Shown here in pieces: positions 27,232-36,114 of a stretch of DNA of 64,000 nucleotides. Within the stretch, counting starts at the first letter, position 1. Every line of letters starts with the position of its first letter. The DNA comes from Halanaerobiaceae bacterium ANBcell28 (GTDB lineage: Bacteria; Bacillota; Halanaerobiia; Halanaerobiales; DTU029), in the NCBI GenBank assembly GCA_037623315.1, contig JBBJJH010000008.1:78026-142025 (forward strand), given 5' to 3'. Made by a program: the position numbers and the translations under genes. The notes under the pieces are model-generated. The model saw nothing but the letters and a program-made list of their open reading frames with translations. It was not told the DNA's origin and searched no databases.

Positions 27232-29229
27232 CTATTTAACAATCTCATCTCTCATATACTTATTCCATACATTTTCAAACCAGCTATCTTCTTCAGGTAT
27301 TTCTTTCACCTGCTCCCAATCAAAATCACATTTGCCATTTTTATAAGAAACTTTTTGGATTCTGTCATCAAGGGAACCATCACTTAAAGAGAAACGAAAC
27401 TCTTCTTTCAAGCCTTCTAAAGGAAGTTGTCCTTCTGGATCATTGACAAGATATGAACCGCGACTTTGTCCACCATTGTCAACATAGTCTTTTATTGCAG
27501 ACAGATATACATATTGTGTAATTAGCATATCATAATTCTGAAAAGCAAGGCTCAAATCATAAAAACTAGAAAGTTTACTTTCTTCTTTAAGAGCTTCTAG
27601 TTGCTGATACGCCTCATTTGCTCCTTCAGCAGCTGCCTCAGCAGAACGGATATGAGCTCCTTTTCTACTCATTCTTTTTCCAATTTCCTTGCGAATTTCA
27701 ATTACATTCCCTTTTTCAACAATATTGGAAGCAAAAGTCTCCCCTAATTCAAGCTTATTAGAAACCTGTTCTTCTATAGCTTGCTTAAAGTCTTCTAAAT
27801 TTAAAGGAGCATCTTGATATCTTGCAGCAATATACTGAGCAGCCCTTGTACTACCAACCTGACCAGAATTAAGTGCACTTCCCCCTGGTCTATAAACGCC
27901 ATGACTACCATTAACCTCTCCTACAGGGAAGAAATGTTTGACATTACTTTCCCACCAGAGATTACCATAGAGTCCACCATTATTGTGCTGTGCACAAACA
28001 GCTATCTCCAGATATTCACTTGTCAAATCAATCTCATGATCTTTATAAAGATCTATAGCAGGTTGATTCATATGAGCCAATCTTTCAATAGGAGTCCCAA
28101 AAAGGGCATTTGAATTCTCTAAGTATTGATAACTCTCTTCGCCTAAGATAGAAAAGTCCATTTCTCCATCTTTGCTACCCCAGCCAGGGTTTTTCATGAA
28201 GTCCATGAAGACCCTACGACCTTTAATTACTGTTTCATTATAAACTAGTATATCAATTAGAGAAGATGCATAAGCCTCTACTTTCTTAGGATCAAAAGGC
28301 CATTGATAGCCTTTCAAGAAGACAGCATCCAACATAGTTCCTGGGTCTTCAAAATATTCATTAAGGAATTCCTGCTCATCATTACCATCCTGATCAGTAG
28401 AAACATACCTTGGCAATACCTGCTGATAAGTACCTGATAAGTTCCAGCGGAATTTAATTGATGCAATACCATACTGAGATTCAGTCACATTTTTACCCAT
28501 TACCCCTGCCTCAAAAGCTAGACCAGAAGCCCCAGTCTGGCTCTCAGGATATACAGATGTATCGTATATTCCAGCAGGACCACCAGTCGCATACACTACA
28601 TTATTACAGTTAAAAAGAACATATCGACTATCTTTATCTTCTAAATTATTGAGATTCAAAGCTAGCAATCCAAGAGTTCTTGCTTCCCCATCATCGTCTT
28701 TTGTTAAAACAGCTATAACCTGATAGCGATCAAAAATCTTTATACCCTTTTCCTGTACACGTGCTTCTAACTTTTCAGTCATAAACTTAGATGTCAATGG
28801 CCCAGCAGATGTTGCCCTTTGACGAGGATCATGATCTGTCTTATAGCCTACAAATTCCCCAAACCTATCATAGGGAAAAGGTACACCAATATCCACCAAG
28901 TGATAGAAAGACTGTGCAGATAGCGCAGCCTCTACAAGAGCAATATCACCTTCCATAGCAAAGCCTGCAAACAAAGTTTCTGCCATTTCATAAACAGAAT
29001 CTGGCTCTTTCCCTGATAAAGTCAATTTATAATATGTTTGTTTATCAGAACCAGTATTCCTGGAAGTGCCCATATTGATACCTTCTGTCACAATAGCAAT
29101 ATCTTTTTGCCCAAAACTATGCAAACGCTCAGCTGCATTAAAACCCGCTGCACCGGAGCCAACTATTGCTGTGTTTAAAGAATATACTTCAAGTTTATGT
29201 CCATTTATATTTAATAAATCCTTCTTCAC
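27232..29229 (-). CDS. FAD-dependent oxidoreductase, fumarate reductase flavoprotein-like
   Basis: 665 residues from a GTG with AAGGAGG upstream. FAD motif VGSGAAGFNAAERL near residue 24, a second FAD region with ATGGPAGIYDTS near 218, and GEVNGSHGVYRPGGSALNSGQVGSTRAAQY near 444. The arrangement is that of FAD_binding_2 proteins such as fumarate reductase or aspartate oxidase flavoproteins, but it lies among sugar-acid genes and has no iron-sulfur partner. It follows the SDR gene with no gap. It probably oxidises or reduces an intermediate of the cluster's pathway. The substrate is unknown. Confidence 0.75.
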   Translation of the reverse strand: MKKDLLNINGHKLEVYSLNTAIVGSGAAGFNAAERLHSFGQKDIAIVTEGINMGTSRNTGSDKQTYYKLTLSGKEPDSVYEMAETLFAGFAMEGDIALVEAALSAQSFYHLVDIGVPFPYDRFGEFVGYKTDHDPRQRATSAGPLTSKFMTEKLEARVQEKGIKIFDRYQVIAVLTKDDDGEARTLGLLALNLNNLEDKDSRYVLFNCNNVVYATGGPAGIYDTSVYPESQTGASGLAFEAGVMGKNVTESQYGIASIKFRWNLSGTYQQVLPRYVSTDQDGNDEQEFLNEYFEDPGTMLDAVFLKGYQWPFDPKKVEAYASSLIDILVYNETVIKGRRVFMDFMKNPGWGSKDGEMDFSILGEESYQYLENSNALFGTPIERLAHMNQPAIDLYKDHEIDLTSEYLEIAVCAQHNNGGLYGNLWWESNVKHFFPVGEVNGSHGVYRPGGSALNSGQVGSTRAAQYIAARYQDAPLNLEDFKQAIEEQVSNKLELGETFASNIVEKGNVIEIRKEIGKRMSRKGAHIRSAEAAAEGANEAYQQLEALKEESKLSSFYDLSLAFQNYDMLITQYVYLSAIKDYVDNGGQSRGSYLVNDPEGQLPLEGLKEEFRFSLSDGSLDDRIQKVSYKNGKCDFDWEQVKEIPEEDSWFENVWNKYMRDEIVK

Positions 29230-29230
29230 T

Positions 29231-30010
29231 TTACAGCCTCCTTAAATGAAATCCGCCATCAACGTTTATCACTTCACCAGTAGAGAAACTAAGTTTTCCC
29301 GAAGCAAAGACAGATACAGCATTAGCTATATCCTCTGGATATCCCCATCTTTTTATAGGGGTAAGGCCTTCAGTTATTAACTTGTCATATTTGTCTTTTA
29401 CAACTGTAGTCATATCTGTAAGAATGATGCCTGGACGTATTTCATAAACATTTATACCCTCATCTGCTAATCTGTCAGCAAAAAGTTTTGTAATCATACT
29501 TACTCCTGCCTTGGAAATACAATATTCTCCTCGACCTGGAGATGAAGTATATGAAGATATAGACGCTATATTAATAATTTGAGGACTAAATTCTTCAGGA
29601 TTGTCCTTTCTTTCTTTTATCATTATATCTGCAATTCTCTGAGTCATAAAGAAAGTTGCTTTAAGGTTAATACCTACTACAAAGTCAAAACTATCAGCTG
29701 ACATTTCCATAATATCTTTACGTTCTCTAGGGGCAACACCAGCATTATTAACAAGAATATCAATCCTGCCAAACTCAGACATTATCTCCTTTGCAAAAGA
29801 ACTTCTATCTTCTTCTTTACTAAGATCACCTTGATAATATAAAACAGGAACATTTTTCTTTTCTAGCTCACTTATATTATCTACCACGTCTTCTTTATTT
29901 ATAATATCAAAAATTGCTATAGCAAAACCATCATCAGCCAGCTTTTCCGCAATTCCATAACCTATACCACGGGCAGCTCCTGTTACAATCGCTACTTTTT
30001 CTTTTATCAT
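29231..30010 (-). CDS. short-chain dehydrogenase/reductase (SDR)
   Basis: 259 residues. Cofactor site VTGAARGIGYGIAEKL (9-24), NNAGVAP near residue 88, catalytic Ser in NIASISS and YCISKAG near 162, and a C-terminal GEVINVDGGFHL. A classical SDR of the FabG-like class; such enzymes also reduce or oxidise sugars and keto-deoxy sugar acids, for example KduD or DEH reductase. No fatty acid genes are near, so a sugar acid substrate is more likely here. It is one codon from the FAD enzyme gene, so the two are coupled. Confidence 0.87.
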   Translation of the reverse strand: MIKEKVAIVTGAARGIGYGIAEKLADDGFAIAIFDIINKEDVVDNISELEKKNVPVLYYQGDLSKEEDRSSFAKEIMSEFGRIDILVNNAGVAPRERKDIMEMSADSFDFVVGINLKATFFMTQRIADIMIKERKDNPEEFSPQIINIASISSYTSSPGRGEYCISKAGVSMITKLFADRLADEGINVYEIRPGIILTDMTTVVKDKYDKLITEGLTPIKRWGYPEDIANAVSVFASGKLSFSTGEVINVDGGFHLRRL

Positions 30011-30158
30011 CTATTTCGCCTCCTAATTTTTTCATTCTACTTTTTATAATCTATTCTCTTATATATTTTTTTAAATTTTTTATTTTTCATATTAATCGTA
30101 TTAAAGTCCATAGCCAATCTTTAGCTTAAAGCATATGTGTATAAATAAGAGTCTAAAG

Positions 30159-31151
30159 CTAAGCCATTATCTTAGCTTTTTCCTTGCTAATTTCCCATTT
30201 AAGCTCTTTCCCAGCTAAATACCGTTCTAGTTCTTCAAGCATATATCTACCCATTCTTCTACATTCGCCAGCTAAAGACCCTGCAATATGAGGAGTTAAT
30301 ACTACATTTTCCAAAGTATACAAAGGTGAATCATTTGCTGGTGGTTCCGGGTGGGTAACATCAAGAAGAGCATAGATATCAGGGCGTTCCTGCAAGACTT
30401 CAATCATTTCACTTTCATTTACAACTGCTCCTCTGGCTGTATTAATAAAAGTGGAATCTTTTTTCATCATCGCAAAATGCTCTTTCTTTATCATCCCCTC
30501 TGTCTCTTTCAAGGAGGGAGTATGTAAAGAAACGACATCAGATTTTTGAAAAAGTTCTTCTAAAGAGCAAAGTTCTACCCCTAATTTTTTTGCATCTTCT
30601 TTACTTGCAAAAGGATCATAGGCTATAAGTTCAAGATCAAAATCCTGCAAACGTTTAGCAACCCCCTTACCTATCATTCCTAGAGAAACTAAACCGACTG
30701 TACTCTGATAAGCTCCTGGAACTTCCTCATTATAGGTCACAGTTTTTTCTCTTTTCATTTTTTGTACCAAATACCATGTTCTTTTTAAAGATAAAATAAT
30801 TTCTGCTAATGTAAACTCTACAACAGGTACAGCATTAGCTGCATAAGCGCTTGTAATCCTGATTCCCTGTTCCCAAAAAGCCTTAGAAACAATACCTTTT
30901 ATTGAACCAGCACCATAAAAGACTATCTTCAAATTCGGAGCATATTTTAAAAACTCCTCATCAATTTTAGGACCTCCCCAGCCAGAAAAAATCACTTCTG
31001 CTTTTTCTAAGACTTTCGGATTTTCCTTTATATCTTCTACTGTCTTTAAGGGGCTATATATATCAATTAACTCACTAATACCTTTTTGTTCTTCAATAGC
31101 ATAAATCTTATTAAAACTATCTTCATTGAGAATATATAATCCTTTTAACAC
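30159..31151 (-). CDS. D-2-hydroxyacid dehydrogenase family protein
   Basis: 330 residues from a GTG preceded by GGTGGG. NAD motif GLVSLGMIGKGVAKRL near residue 153, catalytic Arg in FINTARGAVVNE near 237, Glu in DVTHPEPPAND and His in LTPHIAGSLAGE near 290. Members interconvert 2-keto and D-2-hydroxy acids. In this cluster it may act on a sugar acid such as a glycerate or gluconate relative. It is separated from the SDR by about 150 bases and from the next upstream oxidoreductase by about 130. Confidence 0.87.
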   Translation of the reverse strand: MLKGLYILNEDSFNKIYAIEEQKGISELIDIYSPLKTVEDIKENPKVLEKAEVIFSGWGGPKIDEEFLKYAPNLKIVFYGAGSIKGIVSKAFWEQGIRITSAYAANAVPVVEFTLAEIILSLKRTWYLVQKMKREKTVTYNEEVPGAYQSTVGLVSLGMIGKGVAKRLQDFDLELIAYDPFASKEDAKKLGVELCSLEELFQKSDVVSLHTPSLKETEGMIKKEHFAMMKKDSTFINTARGAVVNESEMIEVLQERPDIYALLDVTHPEPPANDSPLYTLENVVLTPHIAGSLAGECRRMGRYMLEELERYLAGKELKWEISKEKAKIMA

Positions 31152-31280
31152 TATAAACCCACCTTATTAAAATAAAACCTTAGTATTTTTTTCCGCGAAT
31201 AGAGTTGCACATAAATTATCTTTTATAAAAGTATGATAATTTACACCTAAAGGTACTACTATTTTGATAGTAAAGTTTAG

Positions 31281-32285
31281 TTACTCTAAAACAATCAACT
31301 TATTTTCATCAGCAGATTTTCGTGCTTTTAAACAGACTTCTGTAATATAGAAAGAATCCTCTGCATTAATTAAACAAGGACTTTCGCCTCTTACTTCTTC
31401 TAAAAAGTCGGTAAAAATACCCTTAGTCTCTTCAAGCTCTAGTTCCTGCATCCCCTCTTTATCAGAATTTATCAGATATACTTTATCATCTCGCACCTCG
31501 ACAACACCATCAGTCCCGGCAAGTCTTATCCTATCATCTCCATGACTTAGGGCAGTGCCAGGTCGTAAATAATCTACATTAACAGCAGCTACAATCTCAT
31601 TCTCCATATTAAAATGCATCATTCCAGTCATTTCCAAATCCCCATGCTCAGAATTATATTGCTTTGAATGCGATGCATAAACTGATGTAAATTTTTCCCC
31701 AGCAAACCAGTACAGCCAATCAATAGCATGACTAGCAACCCAGGGAATAGTCCCACCATATGTTTCTCTATTTTTATAAAAGTCTGCTCTTTGTCCTAAA
31801 CGATAAGATTTCTGAGCATTCATCAGTCTTACTTTTCCTATTTTACCCTGTTGCACATGCTTCCAGGCCGTCATAAACCATGGAGTATATCTTATACCAA
31901 ACATTGATGCTAGAAATATTTCTTTTTTCTTTGAAGCCTTTTGATACGCATCTCTAACTAATGCCAAATCCTCTAAATTTGTAGCTATTGGCTTTTCTAC
32001 AAAAACATGCATTCCCCTATTTAAAGCTTCAATGCTAATCTCAGCCTGTTTATTAAAATAGCTATTAACTACAAGAATATCAGGATTAAGTATATCTAAC
32101 ATTTCCTTATAATCATGGAAAACTTCTATTTTTTGACCACTATTATTAATTCTCTTTAAAAGACCATCCAAATTTTCCCCTTCAGTACCAGCAGCTATAC
32201 CTGCTAACTTTGAATTTTCATCTTTAGCAATAGCACTAATGGCATAATTAGCATGACCGGAAGCACCTACAATACAGATATCCAT
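31281..32285 (-). CDS. Gfo/Idh/MocA family oxidoreductase (second in cluster)
   Basis: 334 residues. N-terminal Rossmann fold (CIVGASGHANYAISAIAKD), the family signature FVEKPIATNLED near residue 93 and a catalytic His in WVASHAIDWLYWF near residue 187. These enzymes use NAD(P) to oxidise or reduce sugars and inositols, often at C3 or C1. It lies two bases after its paralogue, so the two are coupled. The two are quite diverged and probably do different steps. The sugar is unknown. Confidence 0.85.
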   Translation of the reverse strand: MDICIVGASGHANYAISAIAKDENSKLAGIAAGTEGENLDGLLKRINNSGQKIEVFHDYKEMLDILNPDILVVNSYFNKQAEISIEALNRGMHVFVEKPIATNLEDLALVRDAYQKASKKKEIFLASMFGIRYTPWFMTAWKHVQQGKIGKVRLMNAQKSYRLGQRADFYKNRETYGGTIPWVASHAIDWLYWFAGEKFTSVYASHSKQYNSEHGDLEMTGMMHFNMENEIVAAVNVDYLRPGTALSHGDDRIRLAGTDGVVEVRDDKVYLINSDKEGMQELELEETKGIFTDFLEEVRGESPCLINAEDSFYITEVCLKARKSADENKLIVLE

Positions 32286-32287
32286 TT

Positions 32288-33460
32288 TTACTCCCCTGCC
32301 TTCGCCCAGTAAACCCCGGCTTCATGAGGCAAGTGCCAGTTTTCATAACACTCTCTCATTACCTGAGTCAGACCTCTAAGATAGACTGCAGTTTCTTTAC
32401 CTTCTTTATCCTTTTTTAGCTCAAGTAATTCTTCAGGGAAATCTAGTATTTCTGTTTTCTGCATCTCATTAATACAATTAACATGTGGTAATGCAGCTTC
32501 TATCCCACAGATATAAGATCCTTTACCCTGTACAACATCCATCATAACCCAAATCTTATTATATCCTCCAGCAAAAGGATTACCATAAACTTTTTCACTA
32601 CCATCTTTAAATTTAGCCACTATCTGATTATCCTTATCCTGATCATAATATACAGTAGCATTTTCAAACTCATAACAGAAGATAGGATTAATCTGTTCTT
32701 TACTGGCATGAGTAGCCAGATATAACAATTCAACACCATCTTTAGTATATACGCGAGTAGCAGCTGTATCATAGTTTTCTATCTCATTTGCTCTATATAA
32801 TTCAGTTTTTACTTTTTCTGGCCAGGCACTTTTTTCAATACTTTCACCAAGAACATAAAACATATTGTGCAAGTAATGAGCTGTGGCATTATTTGCTACA
32901 CTGTCTAATATAAAATTACCATTCTGATCTTTTATTTTGCCTGCCCAGGCACTACGATTATAATAGTTAAAATCTCTAGGCCATAATATCATAGTTTTTA
33001 ATCTAATAGCCTTACCCAATACACCATCCAATATATCCTTTTTCAAATCTTGTATAGCCTGACTATATGACCATTGATAACCAATACCAACTGGCTTGCC
33101 TGTTTCTTGCTGTGTAGCTAAGATCTTTTCACCCGCTTCTACAGTAGCTGCCAGAGGTTTTTCACATAAGACCCCTGCACCCTTTTCTAAAGCCATAATA
33201 GTTTGTGGGCAATGATATTGTATTGGTGAGGAAATACAAACATAGTCAGCAGTATTTTCTTTATAAAATTCTTCAAGACTTAAAAATACAGGAATCTCTT
33301 TCTCTTTAATTTCATCAAGCCTTGGACAATTATCTGGATATGGATCAACCACTCCTACAATATCATAATCCTCACGCTCACCATCTAGCAGAGTGTTCAC
33401 ATATCTACTACCATAACCGCCAATACCAACAATCAAAACTTTAGTTTGCTCATTCATCAT
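32288..33460 (-). CDS. Gfo/Idh/MocA family oxidoreductase (first in cluster)
   Basis: 390 residues. VLIVGIGGYGSRYVNTLL near the start is the cofactor fold and LCEKPLAATVEAGEKIL near residue 96 the family signature. The middle, SVANNATAHYLHNMFYVLGE, carries the usual histidine position. The C-terminal domain is longer than average. Ribosome site AGGAGG before ATG. Co-transcribed with its neighbour and probably with the flavoprotein gene 98 bases upstream. Substrate unknown. Confidence 0.84.
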   Translation of the reverse strand: MMNEQTKVLIVGIGGYGSRYVNTLLDGEREDYDIVGVVDPYPDNCPRLDEIKEKEIPVFLSLEEFYKENTADYVCISSPIQYHCPQTIMALEKGAGVLCEKPLAATVEAGEKILATQQETGKPVGIGYQWSYSQAIQDLKKDILDGVLGKAIRLKTMILWPRDFNYYNRSAWAGKIKDQNGNFILDSVANNATAHYLHNMFYVLGESIEKSAWPEKVKTELYRANEIENYDTAATRVYTKDGVELLYLATHASKEQINPIFCYEFENATVYYDQDKDNQIVAKFKDGSEKVYGNPFAGGYNKIWVMMDVVQGKGSYICGIEAALPHVNCINEMQKTEILDFPEELLELKKDKEGKETAVYLRGLTQVMRECYENWHLPHEAGVYWAKAGE

Positions 33461-33557
33461 AATCCTCCTATAAAAAGTTATTTAGCAAATGAACTTTCAT
33501 AATTGACTTTTCTATAACAATTGACAAAGGAAGCATTGACATAAGAATGCTATTTTA

Positions 33558-34886
33558 TTACTTATCTTCAGCTTTGTATTCCTTTAGTAAGTCCCTATAA
33601 ATAGGTAAATATATATCCTTATCCCTGACAACACAACCACTATGCTTCTTCTTAGCCTTCAACTCTGCACATTTACTACAGCAAACACAAACCTGTCTTG
33701 AATCCAACTCACCTTTTTCAATGATATCTCTAGCAAAATCAGGATATGCAAAAGCCTGCCTACCAAAGCCTATCATACTTGCCCAGCCTCTTTTCACAAC
33801 TGCAGCAGCCACATATGGAGCAAATTGTCTCAACCAGGTAAAACCAGTTCCAACAACTATACAATCCTCTGCTTCTTCCTGCACTACCTTTCCTAATCTT
33901 AGTAAGCGTTCTACACCTATAAATGGATGTTCTGGTGACTCATAACCAAGATTATTAGGTAGATCATAAGGACGATTAATATGAGGGTATATATATGGAG
34001 TAGCAGCAGTAATATTTATTAATTTTACCCCTAATTCCTTTAATTCTCTTACCAACCTCTTTGGCTCACTATGATCCTCATTTCCTTCTTCATCTGTTCC
34101 CCAACCATAAGGATATGGAATTGCATCATAAACATTTATTCTACTAGCCAAATCTATATCTACTTCTTCTGCGATTTTTTTGATAGAATTTTTCAATAGT
34201 CTAGTTCTACCTTCGTAATCACCGCCATATTTACCATCTCTAGTATGAGCAGCCAGATTTTCTGATAACAAATAACGGTGACACGCTTTTATATCAACAG
34301 CATCAAATCCAGCCTCTTTTGATAATCTTGCAGCCTTCAAGAAATCTTCTTCCAATTGTTCCAATTCTGTATCTGTCATTACAGGTTTATCTTCAGAAAT
34401 TCCAGCTTTTTTATCAGACAATTCATGATGAAATAAAATATCACGATTCTCTCCCCATCTACCTGAGTGAGTCAGCTGAATGACTAAATATGGCTTGAAA
34501 TCATCTCCATGTGTCTCTCTGGCAGTCTTTCTTACCATCTCCACCATTTCATTAATAGAATCAAGAGTATCATCATTTAAAAACAGCTGCTTATTATTGG
34601 CTCGACCGCTTTCATTAACTGCTATAGCCTCAAACCAGATTAAACCCGCACCGCCTTTAGCATAACGCTCATATCTACGCCAGTTTAACTCTCCAGGAGT
34701 ACCATCTGGATTACCATCCGCACCCTCCATAGGATGAACAACTAGACGGTTAGGTATTCGCTTATCACCTATAATTACTTCCTCAGACAATACCTCAATC
34801 TCATCATCAATGGGGCAATCAACCCCCAATTCACTAATTACTAACTTCATTTCTTCAAGTGTTTTGTAATTAAATTTCTTTTTCAT
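33558..34886 (-). CDS. NADH:flavin oxidoreductase (Old Yellow Enzyme / dienoyl reductase-like)
   Basis: 442 residues. The FMN barrel begins with IPNRLVVHPMEGADG near residue 40; GRWGENRD and AAHTRDGKYGGDYEGRTRLL follow, with the catalytic part typical of the family. The C terminus has a cysteine cluster VCVCCSKCAELKAKKKHSGC that could hold a [4Fe-4S] center, but no second FAD/NAD domain follows, unlike full dienoyl-CoA reductases. Such enzymes reduce activated C=C bonds. It is the first enzyme gene after the LacI regulator (31 bases), so it belongs to that operon. Its role in a sugar-acid route is unusual and unknown. Confidence 0.82.
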   Translation of the reverse strand: MKKKFNYKTLEEMKLVISELGVDCPIDDEIEVLSEEVIIGDKRIPNRLVVHPMEGADGNPDGTPGELNWRRYERYAKGGAGLIWFEAIAVNESGRANNKQLFLNDDTLDSINEMVEMVRKTARETHGDDFKPYLVIQLTHSGRWGENRDILFHHELSDKKAGISEDKPVMTDTELEQLEEDFLKAARLSKEAGFDAVDIKACHRYLLSENLAAHTRDGKYGGDYEGRTRLLKNSIKKIAEEVDIDLASRINVYDAIPYPYGWGTDEEGNEDHSEPKRLVRELKELGVKLINITAATPYIYPHINRPYDLPNNLGYESPEHPFIGVERLLRLGKVVQEEAEDCIVVGTGFTWLRQFAPYVAAAVVKRGWASMIGFGRQAFAYPDFARDIIEKGELDSRQVCVCCSKCAELKAKKKHSGCVVRDKDIYLPIYRDLLKEYKAEDK

Positions 34887-34917
34887 TTGATCCTCCTCAA
34901 TAATGTTCTTATCTATA

Positions 34918-35946
34918 TCAATAATTAATTTTTTTTACAGATTCTCTTTCCACAAGCTCTATCTTTGAATCTAGTTCTATTTCTATATCCTCACCCTTTT
35001 GTAAAGAATTTATAATTCGCTTCCCAATAGTCACTCCAATTTGATAGATAGGTAAAGATATAGTAGTCAAAGGTGGATAACTATATCTAGTAGAAGGAAT
35101 ATTCCCTATACCAACAAGGGATATGTCCTCTGGGACATTATACCCCTGATTTTTCAACTCCCATAGTATTCCAAGAGCAGTTTCATCATTAGAAGCTACG
35201 ATAGCAGTCACCTTATCAATTTTTTCAATTATCTTTAAGGCTAGCATTCTACCACCTTCAAAAGAAAAATCACTTTCATAGAGATAGTTTTCATCAAAAA
35301 CTACTCCTTCATCTTTATGTGCCTCTAAAAAACCTTTATATCTATCCCGAGAGGTATTTAATATTTTTGGACCATGTACATAGGCTATATTACGATGCCC
35401 ATTTATAAACAAATACCTGCATATTTCTTTCGTAGCCTCAAAGTTTCCTAAGTCTATAGTTTCAATATCAGGATGAGCTGTAACACCCAATATAAAACAA
35501 CCCTCTTTTTTTAGCCCATTTATATAATCTTTCATTTTTTCTTTATAATGCTCGTCTAAGAGTGAGCCTCCTGTAAAAACAAGAGCATCAGCACTATTGG
35601 CCCTAAGCATATTTACAGCTTTTAATTCCTTATCAACATCACGATATGTATTGTATATATTTACGATATAGTCATAATTATAAAGGACACTTTCAATACC
35701 TTTAAGTATTTCAGCGAAATAATCATCGGAAATATCATGAACTATAACACCAATAATATTAGATTTATTACTAGATAAACCCTGGGCCATTCGATTGGGT
35801 TGAAAATTTAATTCTTGAACAGCTTCTTCTACGGCTTTTCTCGACTTATCACTAACAGGATGATCACTATTATTAATTACCCTAGAAACTGTTGTAGGAG
35901 AAACACCAGCTAACTTTGCTACGTCTTTAATAGAAACCTTAGCCAA
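34918..35946 (-). CDS. LacI family transcriptional regulator
   Basis: 342 residues from a TTG at 35946 (GGGGGTG before it); a longer frame starts at 35964. Helix-turn-helix VSIKDVAKLAGVSPTTVSRVINNSDHPVS at 4-32, then the hinge and a periplasmic-binding-type effector domain (GVIVHDISDDYFAEILKGI onward). It is the first gene of the cluster from 35.9 to 26.5 kb. The promoter overlaps a 40-bp perfect palindrome with the LacI-type core GGAAAACGTTTTCC, so self-control and control of the whole cluster is very likely. The effector is presumably the unknown sugar or sugar acid. Confidence 0.92.
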   Translation of the reverse strand: MAKVSIKDVAKLAGVSPTTVSRVINNSDHPVSDKSRKAVEEAVQELNFQPNRMAQGLSSNKSNIIGVIVHDISDDYFAEILKGIESVLYNYDYIVNIYNTYRDVDKELKAVNMLRANSADALVFTGGSLLDEHYKEKMKDYINGLKKEGCFILGVTAHPDIETIDLGNFEATKEICRYLFINGHRNIAYVHGPKILNTSRDRYKGFLEAHKDEGVVFDENYLYESDFSFEGGRMLALKIIEKIDKVTAIVASNDETALGILWELKNQGYNVPEDISLVGIGNIPSTRYSYPPLTTISLPIYQIGVTIGKRIINSLQKGEDIEIELDSKIELVERESVKKINY

Positions 35947-35964
35947 ATCTACACCCCCAAACAA

Positions 35965-36004
35965 AAGATAGAGTTACGGAAAACGTTTTCCGTAACTCTA
36001 TCTT
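35965..36004. promoter_or_regulatory. 40-bp perfect palindrome, LacI-type operator
   Basis: Each arm is twenty bases and matches perfectly. The core is GGAAAACGTTTTCC, flanked by AGATAGAGTTAC and its complement. It overlaps the -10 box of the promoter at 36000-36028, directly upstream of the LacI gene. Confidence 0.85.
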
Positions 36005-36028
36005 ACTATAGAAAGTACTAAAAGTCAA
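36000..36028 (-). promoter_or_regulatory. promoter of the LacI-led cluster
   Basis: On the minus strand TTGACT (36028-36023) and TAAGAT (36005-36000) are spaced by 17 bases. The -10 box runs into the operator palindrome. Confidence 0.65.
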
Positions 36029-36114
36029 AGTATATTCACAGAAAAAACAATAGAAAGTAACAAAAAACATAATAAAAATACTTAATAAAGAAAGTTGAGT
36101 GCAGCGAGAAATAT

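Noticed and set aside
29231..30010. Calling the SDR a fatty-acid FabG
   Set aside because: No fatty-acid genes lie nearby; location among sugar-acid genes makes a sugar substrate more likely, so no symbol is given.
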